Positions 7,897-17,480 of a stretch of 64,000 nucleotides of DNA are shown here, one piece after another. The first letter of the stretch is position 1; each line of letters opens with the position of its first letter. The translations under genes were made by a program, and so were the position numbers. The notes under the pieces were generated by a model. That model made no database searches and was not told the origin of the DNA. It saw only the letters and a list, made by a program, of their open reading frames with translations. This DNA comes from an uncultured bacterium (GTDB lineage Bacteria > Bacillota > Bacilli > Lactobacillales > Lactobacillaceae). The stretch lies in assembly GCA_905214545.1 (NCBI GenBank), contig CAJMMO010000002.1:248001-312000 (forward strand). The letters are read 5' to 3'.

Positions 7897-8817
7897 CTAG
7901 CGCAGGTTGATGTTGGCCTCGGCAAACAGTTGCTGGCGCAAAGCCGCTGGGGTCATGCCATAATACTCGTTGAATTTTTTGTAGAAAAAAGACTTGGATG
8001 AATAACCCACCTGGTGGATGATCTCCTGCAAAGACAAGGCCGGCTGGGCCAGCAGGCGCCGGGCCTCTACCATGCGGCGCTCGTTGACGTGGTCCATGAA
8101 GCTCTGCCCTGTCTTTTCCTTGACCATGCTGGAGAAGTAGTTGACGTTGAAGCCAAAGTACTTGGCGGCGTCGCTCAGGCTGGCGTCGACGTAGTGGGCA
8201 TCGATGTAGCTGTCCAAGGTCGACTTTTCAAACACGATCTGGCTGACGTCGGACAGGCTCATGAAGCGCTGGGCCCGCAGCGAGTAGATCCAGGCTTCCA
8301 TGAGCTGGGCCTGGGCCAGCTGGGCACTAAAGAGGTCTTGGCTCAGGTAACTGTCGATGACCTGCTCCATAATTTGGGCCGGCTTCATCGCCAGCTTGTT
8401 TTGTAAAAGCAGGCAGGAGTCGGTAGACAACATGTCGTGGACACGCTGGACCATCTTTTTTTCGACGCCGGTCCAAGTCTGGGCGGGCCAGGTCAGCTTT
8501 TGGGCAAAGCGCAGCTTTAATAAGAGCGCGTTTTTGCCGGGCACGAGCTGGACGCGGGCGGAAGGAGCCAGGAAGAGCGCGTTGCCAGCCTTCATCTTCA
8601 AGGACTTGGTGCCGATTTTAACGGTGGCGCGGCCGCCGGCTAAAAACAGGAGTTCCTGCCGGTCGGTGCGGTAGCTTTGGCCGGTCTCCCGGCCTTCTAA
8701 AAAAAGTTCAAACAGCTTGAACTGACGCTGGCCGGGCTTTAAGGCCAATTCTCCGGCTTCACCGGCCCGGCTTGTCAAAATGCTTTCTAAATAACTAGTC
8801 AGAGAAAAAACAGCCAT
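7897..8817 (-). CDS. AraC family transcriptional regulator
   Basis: A 306-aa regulator. The N-terminal half looks like a cupin-type sensor (about residues 30-110). The C-terminal 100 residues carry two helix-turn-helix motifs: LSDAAKYFGFNVNYFSSMVKE and LSLQEIIHQVGYSSKSFFYKKF. The ATG at 8817 follows AAGGAG by 7 bases. It is divergent from the TPP-controlled ykoEDC operon. Neighbouring sugar genes, the common AraC targets, are absent, so the effector and targets are unknown. Confidence 0.85.
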   Translation of the reverse strand: MAVFSLTSYLESILTSRAGEAGELALKPGQRQFKLFELFLEGRETGQSYRTDRQELLFLAGGRATVKIGTKSLKMKAGNALFLAPSARVQLVPGKNALLLKLRFAQKLTWPAQTWTGVEKKMVQRVHDMLSTDSCLLLQNKLAMKPAQIMEQVIDSYLSQDLFSAQLAQAQLMEAWIYSLRAQRFMSLSDVSQIVFEKSTLDSYIDAHYVDASLSDAAKYFGFNVNYFSSMVKEKTGQSFMDHVNERRMVEARRLLAQPALSLQEIIHQVGYSSKSFFYKKFNEYYGMTPAALRQQLFAEANINLR

Positions 8818-8866
8818 AAGTGTACTCCTTGCAATATTCCCCTGCTGTTATTATAACTTTATATCT

Positions 8867-8894
8867 TTGAAAAAATGCTTTTATATCCTACAAT
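8867..8894 (+). promoter_or_regulatory. Promoter of the ykoEDC operon
   Basis: TTGAAA (8867-8872), a 16-base spacer and TACAAT (8889-8894), ending about 27 bases before the TPP aptamer. Confidence 0.6.
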
Positions 8895-8920
8895 AACCAG
8901 TAGTTTAATAATTATTTGAT

Positions 8921-8992
8921 GCATTTGGGGTGCTTTGTGCTGAGATTATACCCATTGAACCTGCTATGCTTAATGGCAGCGAAGGGAAAATG
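8921..8992 (+). promoter_or_regulatory. TPP (thi-box) riboswitch
   Basis: Conserved thi-box elements appear in order: GGGGTGC, GCTGAGATTATACCC, GAACCTGCTATG, TTAATGGCAGCGAAGGGAA. CATTT at 8922 and AAATG at 8987 close P1. The usual CTGATATGGTTAATACCAGC arm is changed to CTGCTATGCTTAATGGCAGC with the helix kept. A terminator follows, so TPP should repress ykoEDC by termination. Confidence 0.93.
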
Positions 8993-9004
8993 TTTTGTTT
9001 CGTG

Positions 9005-9036
9005 CCGCCTTTTTGCAAGGGCGGTCTTTTTTTTGC
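9005..9036 (+). terminator. Terminator controlled by the TPP riboswitch
   Basis: CCGCC and GCGG arms with a short loop followed by eight T residues, ahead of the ykoE ribosome binding site. Confidence 0.75.
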
Positions 9037-9057
9037 CCCAAATTAGGAGGAGTTTTT

Positions 9058-9615
9058 ATGAAAAAGTTCAGTTTAAAAGATATTATCCTGCTGGGGCTGA
9101 TCGCAATCGTGTTCGGCGTGATTTACTTTGCGGCGGGCTTTTTGTACGACGGCATCACGCTGGCGCTGACCCCGTTTAAGCTGGGGCCGATGGCTAACGA
9201 CCTGCTCTTGGGACTGTGGTGCATGGCGGGGCCGCTTGCGGCCTGCCTGCTGCAAAAGCCGGGCACCAGTTTTTTGGCGGAGCTGATCGGTTCCTGCATT
9301 GAGCTGGTCTTAGGCGGCCAGTGGGGTGCGGCCAACATCATTTCCGGCGTAGTTCAGGGGCTGGGCTCGGAAGCTGGCTTTGCCTGCTTGGGCTATAAGA
9401 ACTACGGCTGGGGCGGCTTGAGCCTGTCGGCGCTGACGACCACGGTCATTACCTTTGCCTACGACATGGTCCGGAACGGCTACGGCCGCTTTGCGCCGCA
9501 AGTGATCCTGCTCTACTTCGTCGTGCGCTTGGCGATGATGTTCTTGTTCAGCGCGGTCTTGGTCAAGCTGATTTTGAACTTGGTTGCCAAGAGCGGGGTT
9601 GTGAAGCATGCCTAA
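9058..9615 (+). CDS. ykoE: ECF-type thiamine precursor transporter, substrate component
   Basis: A 185-aa membrane protein with about five or six hydrophobic segments, matching the YkoE substrate-specificity (S) subunit of the YkoEDC system for thiamine or its hydroxymethylpyrimidine precursor. ATG 9058 is preceded by TTAGGAGGAG. The TPP riboswitch upstream supports a thiamine-linked substrate. It overlaps ykoD by 8 bases. Which vitamer is carried cannot be told from sequence. Confidence 0.9.
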   Translation: MKKFSLKDIILLGLIAIVFGVIYFAAGFLYDGITLALTPFKLGPMANDLLLGLWCMAGPLAACLLQKPGTSFLAELIGSCIELVLGGQWGAANIISGVVQGLGSEAGFACLGYKNYGWGGLSLSALTTTVITFAYDMVRNGYGRFAPQVILLYFVVRLAMMFLFSAVLVKLILNLVAKSGVVKHA

Positions 9616-10921
9616 GGCGCTAGCGCTGCCCAAAACTGATTTCTCTTTTGGCGAAAAAATCATCTTAAAAGACTGCAGCTTAGAGCTGGATAAAGGTTCT
9701 TTTGTGCTGCTGACGGGGCCGACGGGCTGCGGGAAGTCGACTTTGCTGAAGATGCTGGCGGGGCTCATCCCCAGCAAGGTTAAGACCTTTGGCAAAACGG
9801 CTTTGCTCTTTCAAAACCCGGACCTGCAGTTTGCGATGCCGACGCTTTTTGACGAGCTGGTCTTTGCCTTGGAAAACGAGCAGCTGGGTAAAAAAGAAGC
9901 AGAAATTAGAATTAAAGAAGCAGTCCAGCTGACTAATACGGAATCCTTTTTACATAAAAAATTCGCAGACTTGTCTGGCGGGGAAAAGCAGAGAGCATCG
10001 TTGAGCGTGCTGCTAGCCATGAACGCCGACATCCTGCTGTTAGACGAGCCCTTTGCCAACTGCGACCCGGTCAACCGGCAAAAGCTGTTGGCTGTCTTGG
10101 AAAGATTGCACGCACAAGGCAAGACGATTGTGGCCGCGGACCACGACTGGCGCGGCTACGAGGGCTGCGACTTGGTTTGGCGCTGGAGAAATAAAGCAAT
10201 ACAAGCAGAAGAACCATCTTCTTTTTTCAAAAAGCAGAATCCTGCACACTACAGCTTTGCCCTGCCGCAAGGTGAGCATGAATTTGATTTTCAGGACTTT
10301 TCCTTCGGCTTTGAAAAAGAATTGGTGGAACCAAGCCAATTGTTTCTAGCAAAGGGCCAAGCCGTCTGGCTCACCGGGGCCAACGGGGCCGGCAAATCGA
10401 CCCTGCTGAACATCTTAAGCAAGCTGGGCAATTACCAAGGAAGCATTTTTTACCAGGAAAAAGAGCTGGGCAAGTGGAAAAAGCCGGCCTACTTCAAACA
10501 GGTCGGCCAGGTCTTCCAGCAAAGCAGCCAGCAGTTTTTGACAGCTAATGTTGCTGACGAATTGGCCATCAGCAAGAAAGCGCAATTGCCGGGCTTTTTT
10601 GACGAGCAAAAAACTAAGGAGCTGCTGACCGACTTTGGCTTAACTGACTTAACAGATATGTCGCCTTATTTGCTGTCTGGCGGCCAGCAAAAGCTGCTGC
10701 AGCTGGCCTGCATGTTAATCCTCAATAGAAAAGTGTTACTGCTTGACGAACCCTTAGCAGGCCTTGATGAATCCTTTGCAAGCAAAGCTTCAGCCTGGTT
10801 AAAGCGCGCCCAGCAGGCCGGCCAAACCCAGCTGATCGTCAGCCACCAGGACCTGCCGGCCGGCCAGTGTGCCTGCCACTTAGTGTTAAAAGACAGGAGG
10901 CTGGCCTATGTCGAAAACTAA
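9608..10921 (+). CDS. ykoD: ECF-type thiamine precursor transporter, dual ATPase
   Basis: A 437-aa protein with two ABC ATPase domains in one chain. Domain 1 (about 10-200) has GPTGCGKST, LSGGEKQR and ILLLDEPF. Domain 2 (about 225-430) has GANGAGKST, LSGGQQKLL and VLLLDEPLAG. It replaces the separate A and A' subunits of ECF systems. Coupled by overlap to ykoE and ykoC. Confidence 0.93.
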   Translation: MPKALALPKTDFSFGEKIILKDCSLELDKGSFVLLTGPTGCGKSTLLKMLAGLIPSKVKTFGKTALLFQNPDLQFAMPTLFDELVFALENEQLGKKEAEIRIKEAVQLTNTESFLHKKFADLSGGEKQRASLSVLLAMNADILLLDEPFANCDPVNRQKLLAVLERLHAQGKTIVAADHDWRGYEGCDLVWRWRNKAIQAEEPSSFFKKQNPAHYSFALPQGEHEFDFQDFSFGFEKELVEPSQLFLAKGQAVWLTGANGAGKSTLLNILSKLGNYQGSIFYQEKELGKWKKPAYFKQVGQVFQQSSQQFLTANVADELAISKKAQLPGFFDEQKTKELLTDFGLTDLTDMSPYLLSGGQQKLLQLACMLILNRKVLLLDEPLAGLDESFASKASAWLKRAQQAGQTQLIVSHQDLPAGQCACHLVLKDRRLAYVEN

Positions 10922-11558
10922 CCCCGGCTTAAGTGTCATCTTTGCCTTAATCGTCGCCTTGGCCATCTCGCTGAAGGCCAGCTTGGCCGCTAACTTGCTA
11001 GTGTGTGCGGTCAGTGCAGTCTTGCTGCTAGTCGGAAGACTCAGTTTAAAAAAATGGGTGCTGCTCTTGCTGCTGCCCCTGCCGCCCTTTGTCGCCTTGT
11101 ATTTTGCGTTAAAAGGCAATAACGAACTCTATACTTTAGCGGTAGCTTCGCGCTGCTACGCCTACGTCTTCTCCGGCACCTGCCTAACCCACTTCGTCGA
11201 CCGCGTCGAATTAGCCCTCAGCCTGACCCAGAACTTTAAGTTGTCGCCCAAATTTGCCTACGGGGTCCTAGCCGCCAGTTCGCTGTTTCCGCTCATGGCG
11301 GAAGAAATCAAACAGCTGAAGGCAGCTGGTTTAATGCGCGGCGTGCAGCTTTCCTGGTATTCGCCGACGCTGTACTTCAAGGCCATCCTGCTCGCCTGGC
11401 AGCACGCCGACAGCCTGGCCGCCGGCATGCACTCGCACGGCTTTCGCGAAGATGGGCCTCGCAGTACGATCGTAGCTGTTTCTTTAACAAAAAAAGACTG
11501 GTGTCTCTTTGTCACCAGCCTCGTCATTTTCTTTTTAGTCTTAGCATTATTTAAATAA
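10908..11558 (+). CDS. ykoC: ECF-type thiamine precursor transporter, transmembrane component
   Basis: A 216-aa CbiQ/EcfT-like membrane subunit with hydrophobic segments at the N-terminus and the C-terminus and the coupling motifs AAGLMRGVQ and ADSLAAGMHSHGF. It overlaps ykoD by 14 bases. Its stop codon directly abuts the stop codon of the convergent DUF4931 gene, with no terminator visible between them. Confidence 0.9.
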   Translation: MSKTNPGLSVIFALIVALAISLKASLAANLLVCAVSAVLLLVGRLSLKKWVLLLLLPLPPFVALYFALKGNNELYTLAVASRCYAYVFSGTCLTHFVDRVELALSLTQNFKLSPKFAYGVLAASSLFPLMAEEIKQLKAAGLMRGVQLSWYSPTLYFKAILLAWQHADSLAAGMHSHGFREDGPRSTIVAVSLTKKDWCLFVTSLVIFFLVLALFK

Positions 11559-12374
11559 TCAATCGACCCGGATACCGTTGGTAATAAAGCCGCGCAGGCG
11601 GTGGGCCTCCCAAGCCAGCGTCTCTTCGTCATCCACCTGGGACAGCTTGTAGCCCACAAAGTACGGCGACGCATAAAAACGCGGGATGATCTTGCAGCAG
11701 GTCCCCTTTTTGCCATCAATCGGGTAGAAGAACAAGTTATAGGAATCCACGCCGTGGGACAAAACCGTCCGCACGTACTGGGTTCCTTTTTGGATTAAAT
11801 CGGCCCAAACGTCCAGATCCGTGTTGTCCCAAGTGATGATGTTGACCTCCTGGTAGCCCTGCACCGGGTGGTCGGACAAGTTCATCTCGATCGGACCGCT
11901 CTTGCCGACCTCCACGCCCGTGATCGCGTCGCGGCCCAGGTATTGGTAGCCGTCGTCTCTGAACAAGCCCACCAGCTGCATGTGGGGGTGCTGCAGCGAA
12001 CCGTCTGCCCGCGGCCCAAAGTTCTTGTACCAGAGCACGCTCTTAAAGCGGTGCAAGTCGTACATCTTGTGGAAACATTTTAAGCCAAAGCGCATCAGGG
12101 CCCGGTTTTCTTCCACAGTGTAGGTGGAAATGTCGCCCTGGTGGTCGCTGGACTCGATCAAAATGGTCTGGTCGGTGTCGCGCAGCGTCGGGTACTTGTT
12201 GCGCAGCCAGATCTTGTCGCCCTCTTTTTCATAGATGTTGGTCAAGTGCGCCACGTCGCAAAACGGGCAGCCGCGGTTCACGTGGCTTTGCTTGTTGCCG
12301 AAGTCGTAGTCATAAGGCTTTCTGCGGCCGATGCTGTATTCATAGACTAAAGGTTTGTTTTCTTGCGTCATCAT
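11559..12374 (-). CDS. DUF4931 protein, galactose-1-phosphate uridylyltransferase-like fold
   Basis: A 271-aa protein with HIT/GalT-like signatures: a GCPFCD zinc-type motif near residue 34, NKYPTL, and HPHMQL around residue 128, which corresponds to the HPHxQ active-site motif of GalT-like enzymes. The family DUF4931 is uncharacterised. It lies 9 bases downstream of rlmH on the same strand and is probably cotranscribed. A nucleotidyl transfer or hydrolysis role is inference. Confidence 0.8.
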   Translation of the reverse strand: MMTQENKPLVYEYSIGRRKPYDYDFGNKQSHVNRGCPFCDVAHLTNIYEKEGDKIWLRNKYPTLRDTDQTILIESSDHQGDISTYTVEENRALMRFGLKCFHKMYDLHRFKSVLWYKNFGPRADGSLQHPHMQLVGLFRDDGYQYLGRDAITGVEVGKSGPIEMNLSDHPVQGYQEVNIITWDNTDLDVWADLIQKGTQYVRTVLSHGVDSYNLFFYPIDGKKGTCCKIIPRFYASPYFVGYKLSQVDDEETLAWEAHRLRGFITNGIRVD

Positions 12375-12383
12375 TTTTTCCTT

Positions 12384-12863
12384 TTACTTATGGTAAGGAC
12401 TGCCGCTGTTGATCATGAACGCACGGTAGATCTGCTCGATCAAGACCAGCCGCATCAGCTGGTGCGGCATCGTAAACTTGCCGAAACTGATCAGGGTGTC
12501 GCCGCGTTTATTCACAGCCGGACTGGTCCCCAGCGACCCGCCGATCACAAAGTCGATCGTCGAATGGCCGTAGGTCATCAGATCCGAAATTTCGGCCGCA
12601 AAGTCTTCGCTGGTGCGCTCCTTGCCCTTGATCGCCGTCACAAAGACGTAGTCCTGGTCCTTGATCTTGCTTAAGATCCGGTCGCCTTCGACCTCCTTGA
12701 CCTGCTCCATCTGGGCCGGGCTCAGCGATTCGGGCGCCTTTTCATCGGGCACCTGAACTATTTCGACCTTGGCGAAGCGGCTCAGTCGTTTTTTGTATTC
12801 GGCGATGCCGTCCTTAAAATACTTTTCCTTCAGTTTTCCCACACAAATAATCCTAATCTTCAT
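12384..12863 (-). CDS. rlmH: 23S rRNA pseudouridine(1915) N3-methyltransferase
   Basis: A 159-aa SPOUT-class methyltransferase that modifies pseudouridine 1915 in helix 69 of 23S rRNA. The start MKIRIICVGKLKEKY, FVIGGSLG near residue 105 and the C-terminal LIEQIYRAFMINSGSPYHK are diagnostic. The start at 12863 is chosen over an upstream ATG because the family begins exactly there. Its place after htrA in the wal region is the usual lactobacillar order. Confidence 0.96.
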   Translation of the reverse strand: MKIRIICVGKLKEKYFKDGIAEYKKRLSRFAKVEIVQVPDEKAPESLSPAQMEQVKEVEGDRILSKIKDQDYVFVTAIKGKERTSEDFAAEISDLMTYGHSTIDFVIGGSLGTSPAVNKRGDTLISFGKFTMPHQLMRLVLIEQIYRAFMINSGSPYHK

Positions 12864-13266
12864 GATTTCTATTTTACACCACAAAAACAACATGCTTTGC
12901 ACAAGTTCTTTCCACAGCTGTGGATTTTGCAAATCAATATCTAGTAGCTTTTCTTAAAATCTTTCCACTTTTGGTAGTTATGTCTTTTTTATAAAAAAAT
13001 ATTCCGCAATTTTAATCCCCAAGAAGTGCACTTGCCAGCAATGGCGTACTTTTGCCGCTAAAGCCCGTCGTTATGCTAGGAACACTTGTTTTTCAAAGCT
13101 TTTCCCCAACTTTTTTACCCACGAATCAACCATTTTTCCACGAAATTTTTCGACAGAAATCTGCGACTTATTCACAATTCACAGCGTTTTCCACAGTTTT
13201 CAACATCCCCTGTGTTTTCTATTTTAACTTGACAGCCCTTTTCACCGAACAATTGCCAGTTGCAGA
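12864..13266. other. AT-rich intergenic region with DnaA-box-like sites
   Basis: About 400 bases without a supportable gene. It holds TTATTCACA near 13168 and TTTTCCACA near 13187, both fitting the relaxed DnaA box TTWTNCACA, plus weaker TTTCCACA/TGTGGA copies near 12910 and 13130. A very AT-rich run lies near 12980-13010. Low-scoring frames here have no ribosome binding site. It may be a DnaA-binding region or simply the rlmH promoter region. Confidence 0.4.
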
Positions 13267-13307
13267 CAAAAAAAGAGTGCTTCTGAAAAGAAGCACTCTT
13301 TTTTTAT
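13267..13307 (-). terminator. Terminator after htrA
   Basis: AAGAGTGCTTCT, loop GAAA, AGAAGCACTCTT with T/A runs on both sides, directly downstream of the htrA stop. Confidence 0.88.
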
Positions 13308-13312
13308 TCTCT

Positions 13313-14548
<1,236 letters not shown>

Positions 14549-14596
14549 CTTGATCCCTCTCCTTTTTTAATTATGAACATCATATTGGAAAACGGC

Positions 14597-15379
14597 CTAA
14601 ATCTCAATTAAAGAGGTCGGATCAGCAGGCCTCGTGTCAACTAATTTGACCTGGCGGTCGTGCTGCAGCAGCTTTGCGGCGACGCGGTGGGCCAGCTGGC
14701 GCGTGTTGTTGTGCTGGCTCAGGTGCGCCAAAAACACATGCTTGGTGCGGTCGCCGACGACGTCCACCAAGGCCTGCTCGGCCTGGTCGTTTGACAGGTG
14801 GCCGACGTCCGACAAGATCCGCTGTTTCAAAGGCCAAGAATAAGGGCCCGTCCGCAGCATCTGCAAGTCGTAGTTGAACTCCATCAAGTAGGCGTCGCAG
14901 TCGCGGATGACGCCCTTGACCTTTTCTGAGACATAGCCGGTGTCCGTCAAAAAGGCCATCCGCTTGCCGTCGTTTTCAAAGACGTAGTATTGGGGCTCGG
15001 CGGCATCGTGGCTGGTCGCAAAGGCAGTGACGGTCAAGTCGCCCAAGACCTTGGTCTGGCCGGGCTCGATCGTGTTCATCTGCTGGACGGGCAGCTGCCC
15101 GATCTTGTGCGAATCGAGCAGATACTGCCAGGTGCCGGAATTGCTGTAGGCCTCCAGCTGCGGGTAGCGCCGCATAAGAACGCCCAAGCCGCCGCTGTGG
15201 TCGGTGTGGTCGTGGCTTAAAAAAGCCAGGTCGATGTCCTTGATGTCGACGCCGACTTTTGCCAGCAGCTTTTTCGTCCTGACGCCGGACAGGCCCGCGT
15301 CCATTAAAATCTTGTGCTGGCGTGTTTCCACCAGGGTGGTATTGCCAGTGGAACCGCTGGCTAAAACACTGATCCGCAC
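14597..15379 (-). CDS. walJ: WalJ/VicX metallo-beta-lactamase-fold hydrolase
   Basis: A 260-aa cytoplasmic MBL-fold protein. The metal motif HDHTDHSGG lies near residue 56, further ligands are in TSHDAAEP and FLTDTGY, and LAHLSQHNN lies in the C-terminal part. The start is GTG at 15379, with AGGAGG 7 bases upstream. Known as YycJ/VicX, it is linked to cell-wall and DNA-repair phenotypes in other Firmicutes. It is 12 bases from yycI. Confidence 0.93.
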   Translation of the reverse strand: MRISVLASGSTGNTTLVETRQHKILMDAGLSGVRTKKLLAKVGVDIKDIDLAFLSHDHTDHSGGLGVLMRRYPQLEAYSNSGTWQYLLDSHKIGQLPVQQMNTIEPGQTKVLGDLTVTAFATSHDAAEPQYYVFENDGKRMAFLTDTGYVSEKVKGVIRDCDAYLMEFNYDLQMLRTGPYSWPLKQRILSDVGHLSNDQAEQALVDVVGDRTKHVFLAHLSQHNNTRQLAHRVAAKLLQHDRQVKLVDTRPADPTSLIEI

Positions 15380-15391
15380 GAAAAAACCTCC

Positions 15392-16186
15392 TTAGTTGCT
15401 ATTCTGCATCAAAGCGCCCGTGAAGGCGTTGACCTGCTTGGCGGCCATGCTGCCGGTGGCCCGGTTTTCGATGCCCAGGCGCCAGACCGGCAGGAAGATG
15501 ACGTTGTTGCGCACTGTCGTCAGGTGGCGGTAGCCCATTTCAACCTTGGTGACCCGCGAGTTGTTCGGCAGCTCGCGCAAAGTGTACAGCGACTTCAAAG
15601 CGTGGCGCTGGCTGATCGTGGCCTGCTTTTCACGCACGGCCTCGACTTGGGGCAGGTAGGTCTGCCGGTAGCCGACGATGGCGTTGCTGGCCACGTTGAT
15701 CTGCAGCCGGGCGCCGCGGTAGTAGAGCCGGCCGAAGTCGGTCAGCTGGTCGAATTGGTAGGTCTTATTCGTCGACGACAGGCGGTCTAAGACATAGTCC
15801 TTGCCGTGGGCGACGTTAGTTTCATTATTTTTAAAAGCCAAGATCTGCTTGATGGCCTTTTCGCGGCCATGAGCCAGGGGCACGGGCTTTGACAAAGTCA
15901 CCGCCAGAGTCAGGCTGTTTCTGTCAAAGCTCTTGCTGCCGGCAACTTTGGCGTTGGCCAAAGCCGTGCTGGGCGAAGCGGCCAGGTAGTAGGCGTCTTC
16001 GGGCGCATCCGACAAGTTCTTAGGCCAGATGATGTTGTCGGACACCATCTCGCCGTAAACGTCGCTGGACTGCGCCTGGCTGCTGGTCGACAGGTGGATC
16101 GGCGTCTGCACGATTTCAAAGCCCAGAAAGATGCTGATGGCGACAAAGACGACCAGCAAAATCCACTCAATTCGTTTGAAGTCCAT
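15392..16186 (-). CDS. yycI: Two-component system regulatory protein YycI
   Basis: A 264-aa protein with one N-terminal membrane helix (about 8-26) and an extracytoplasmic domain that works with YycH to modulate WalK. ATG 16186 follows AGAGAGG by 8 bases and overlaps the yycH end by 20 bases. Sequence conservation in this family is low, so position in the operon carries much of the call. Confidence 0.9.
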   Translation of the reverse strand: MDFKRIEWILLVVFVAISIFLGFEIVQTPIHLSTSSQAQSSDVYGEMVSDNIIWPKNLSDAPEDAYYLAASPSTALANAKVAGSKSFDRNSLTLAVTLSKPVPLAHGREKAIKQILAFKNNETNVAHGKDYVLDRLSSTNKTYQFDQLTDFGRLYYRGARLQINVASNAIVGYRQTYLPQVEAVREKQATISQRHALKSLYTLRELPNNSRVTKVEMGYRHLTTVRNNVIFLPVWRLGIENRATGSMAAKQVNAFTGALMQNSN

Positions 16187-17480
16187 TGCGTTCACCTCTC
16201 TGACTGCTGATCCAGTCGCTGGCCTTGTGCCAGCGGCCGGCGACCTTTACAAAGTAGGCCGGCTGCAAGTTGACCAGCTTGTCGTGGCTGCTGTCTTGCT
16301 TCATGCTGAGGCCCACGATCAGGTTTTCGATCTCATTGCCCCGCAGCCCGCTTTGCAAGAGCCGGTCGTAGACCGTCTCCGTGGCCGGCAGCGTCACCGT
16401 CTTGCCCTCGTAAGGGATCGGGATCTGCAAGTCCGTGCTGTTAAACGACAAGGCCATCCCGCTTTTTTTAAAGTTGATCATGACTTGCGGCTGGTCACTA
16501 CTTGTCGCAAAGACCGGGTAGCCTTCCACGAAGTTTTGGTAGGACAGCTTGTTGCGATCCGCCTCAAAAAAGCGCATGTCCTGTTCTAACAGGCCCAGCT
16601 TTTCGACATAGTAGCTGCTGGCCGTCAGGCGGCCATTGCTGGTGTGCAGGCTGCGGCCGCCGTAGTAGTTGAAGTACTCGTACTGGCCGCTGCCGGGCTT
16701 GGTCGTCAGCCGCTGGTAGATGCCGCCGTTTAAGGCGTAGACCTGCTTGCCGGCCCGCGAAGTCCGCCGGCTGACGCCGGAGGTGCCCAGCAGCTGGGTC
16801 ACGAAGTAGGTGTCGGCCTGGTTGCTGATCAGGTAGCTGTAGACCTTGATGGTGACCGGCCGGGTGTAAAAGGCCGTCTCGCGGTTTTTCAGCCGGTAGA
16901 GGTGCACGGGTTCAGAGTCGCCGGTGCTGGCCACGCGCAAAAGCTTTTTAAAGGTACCGGACTGAACTTCGATGCGGTAGAGCCGGTAGTTTTTGTCGTT
17001 GCCGGCCCAAATGTACCTGCTTTTGACAAAGGGCACAAAGATCCGGTTGAACTCGCTGGACTTGTGGTGTTTAAAGCGGCCGTCCAGCATCGCAAAGGTG
17101 ACCTGGTCGTTGTAAGTCAGCTGCAGGAAGCCGTCCCGGCGTAAAAACTTGCGGTAGTTTTTCTGGTCTTGGCTAAAAAGCAGCGGGTTTTTCAAACTGG
17201 TCTTGCGCAGCTCCTTGCTGAATTCCAAAGGCAGGTTCTTCTGGTCGCTGACGGCGTAAAGCTGGCCGCCGCGGCGGTGGTAGACCTGGGTCGGCATGAA
17301 CAGGTTGTGGCTGATTTTAGACGAATGGCGGCTCACGCTGGGATTTTCGCTTTGGGTCTGGATGTGGACAAAGCGCGCGTCACTGGTCCACACGTAGTCG
17401 GCCAGCACGATCGAAGTAATGACCGCGACCCACAGCGCGACGTTCAGCAGGATATTGCCAAGTTTTCTATTAGACCTCAT
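16167..17480 (-). CDS. yycH: Two-component system regulatory protein YycH
   Basis: A 437-aa protein with an N-terminal membrane helix (about 8-26) and a large extracytoplasmic domain. It binds YycI and adjusts WalK activity. The start at 17480 is chosen because the ATG overlaps the walK stop (GATGAGGTCTAA); the upstream ATGs would lie deep inside walK. Confidence 0.9.
   Translation of the reverse strand: MRSNRKLGNILLNVALWVAVITSIVLADYVWTSDARFVHIQTQSENPSVSRHSSKISHNLFMPTQVYHRRGGQLYAVSDQKNLPLEFSKELRKTSLKNPLLFSQDQKNYRKFLRRDGFLQLTYNDQVTFAMLDGRFKHHKSSEFNRIFVPFVKSRYIWAGNDKNYRLYRIEVQSGTFKKLLRVASTGDSEPVHLYRLKNRETAFYTRPVTIKVYSYLISNQADTYFVTQLLGTSGVSRRTSRAGKQVYALNGGIYQRLTTKPGSGQYEYFNYYGGRSLHTSNGRLTASSYYVEKLGLLEQDMRFFEADRNKLSYQNFVEGYPVFATSSDQPQVMINFKKSGMALSFNSTDLQIPIPYEGKTVTLPATETVYDRLLQSGLRGNEIENLIVGLSMKQDSSHDKLVNLQPAYFVKVAGRWHKASDWISSQRGERNGLQTN

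Noticed and set aside
9005..9036. Frames starting upstream of ykoE at 8916 and 8995
   Set aside because: They begin inside the TPP riboswitch and terminator; the true start at 9058 has AGGAGG and matches the family N-terminus.
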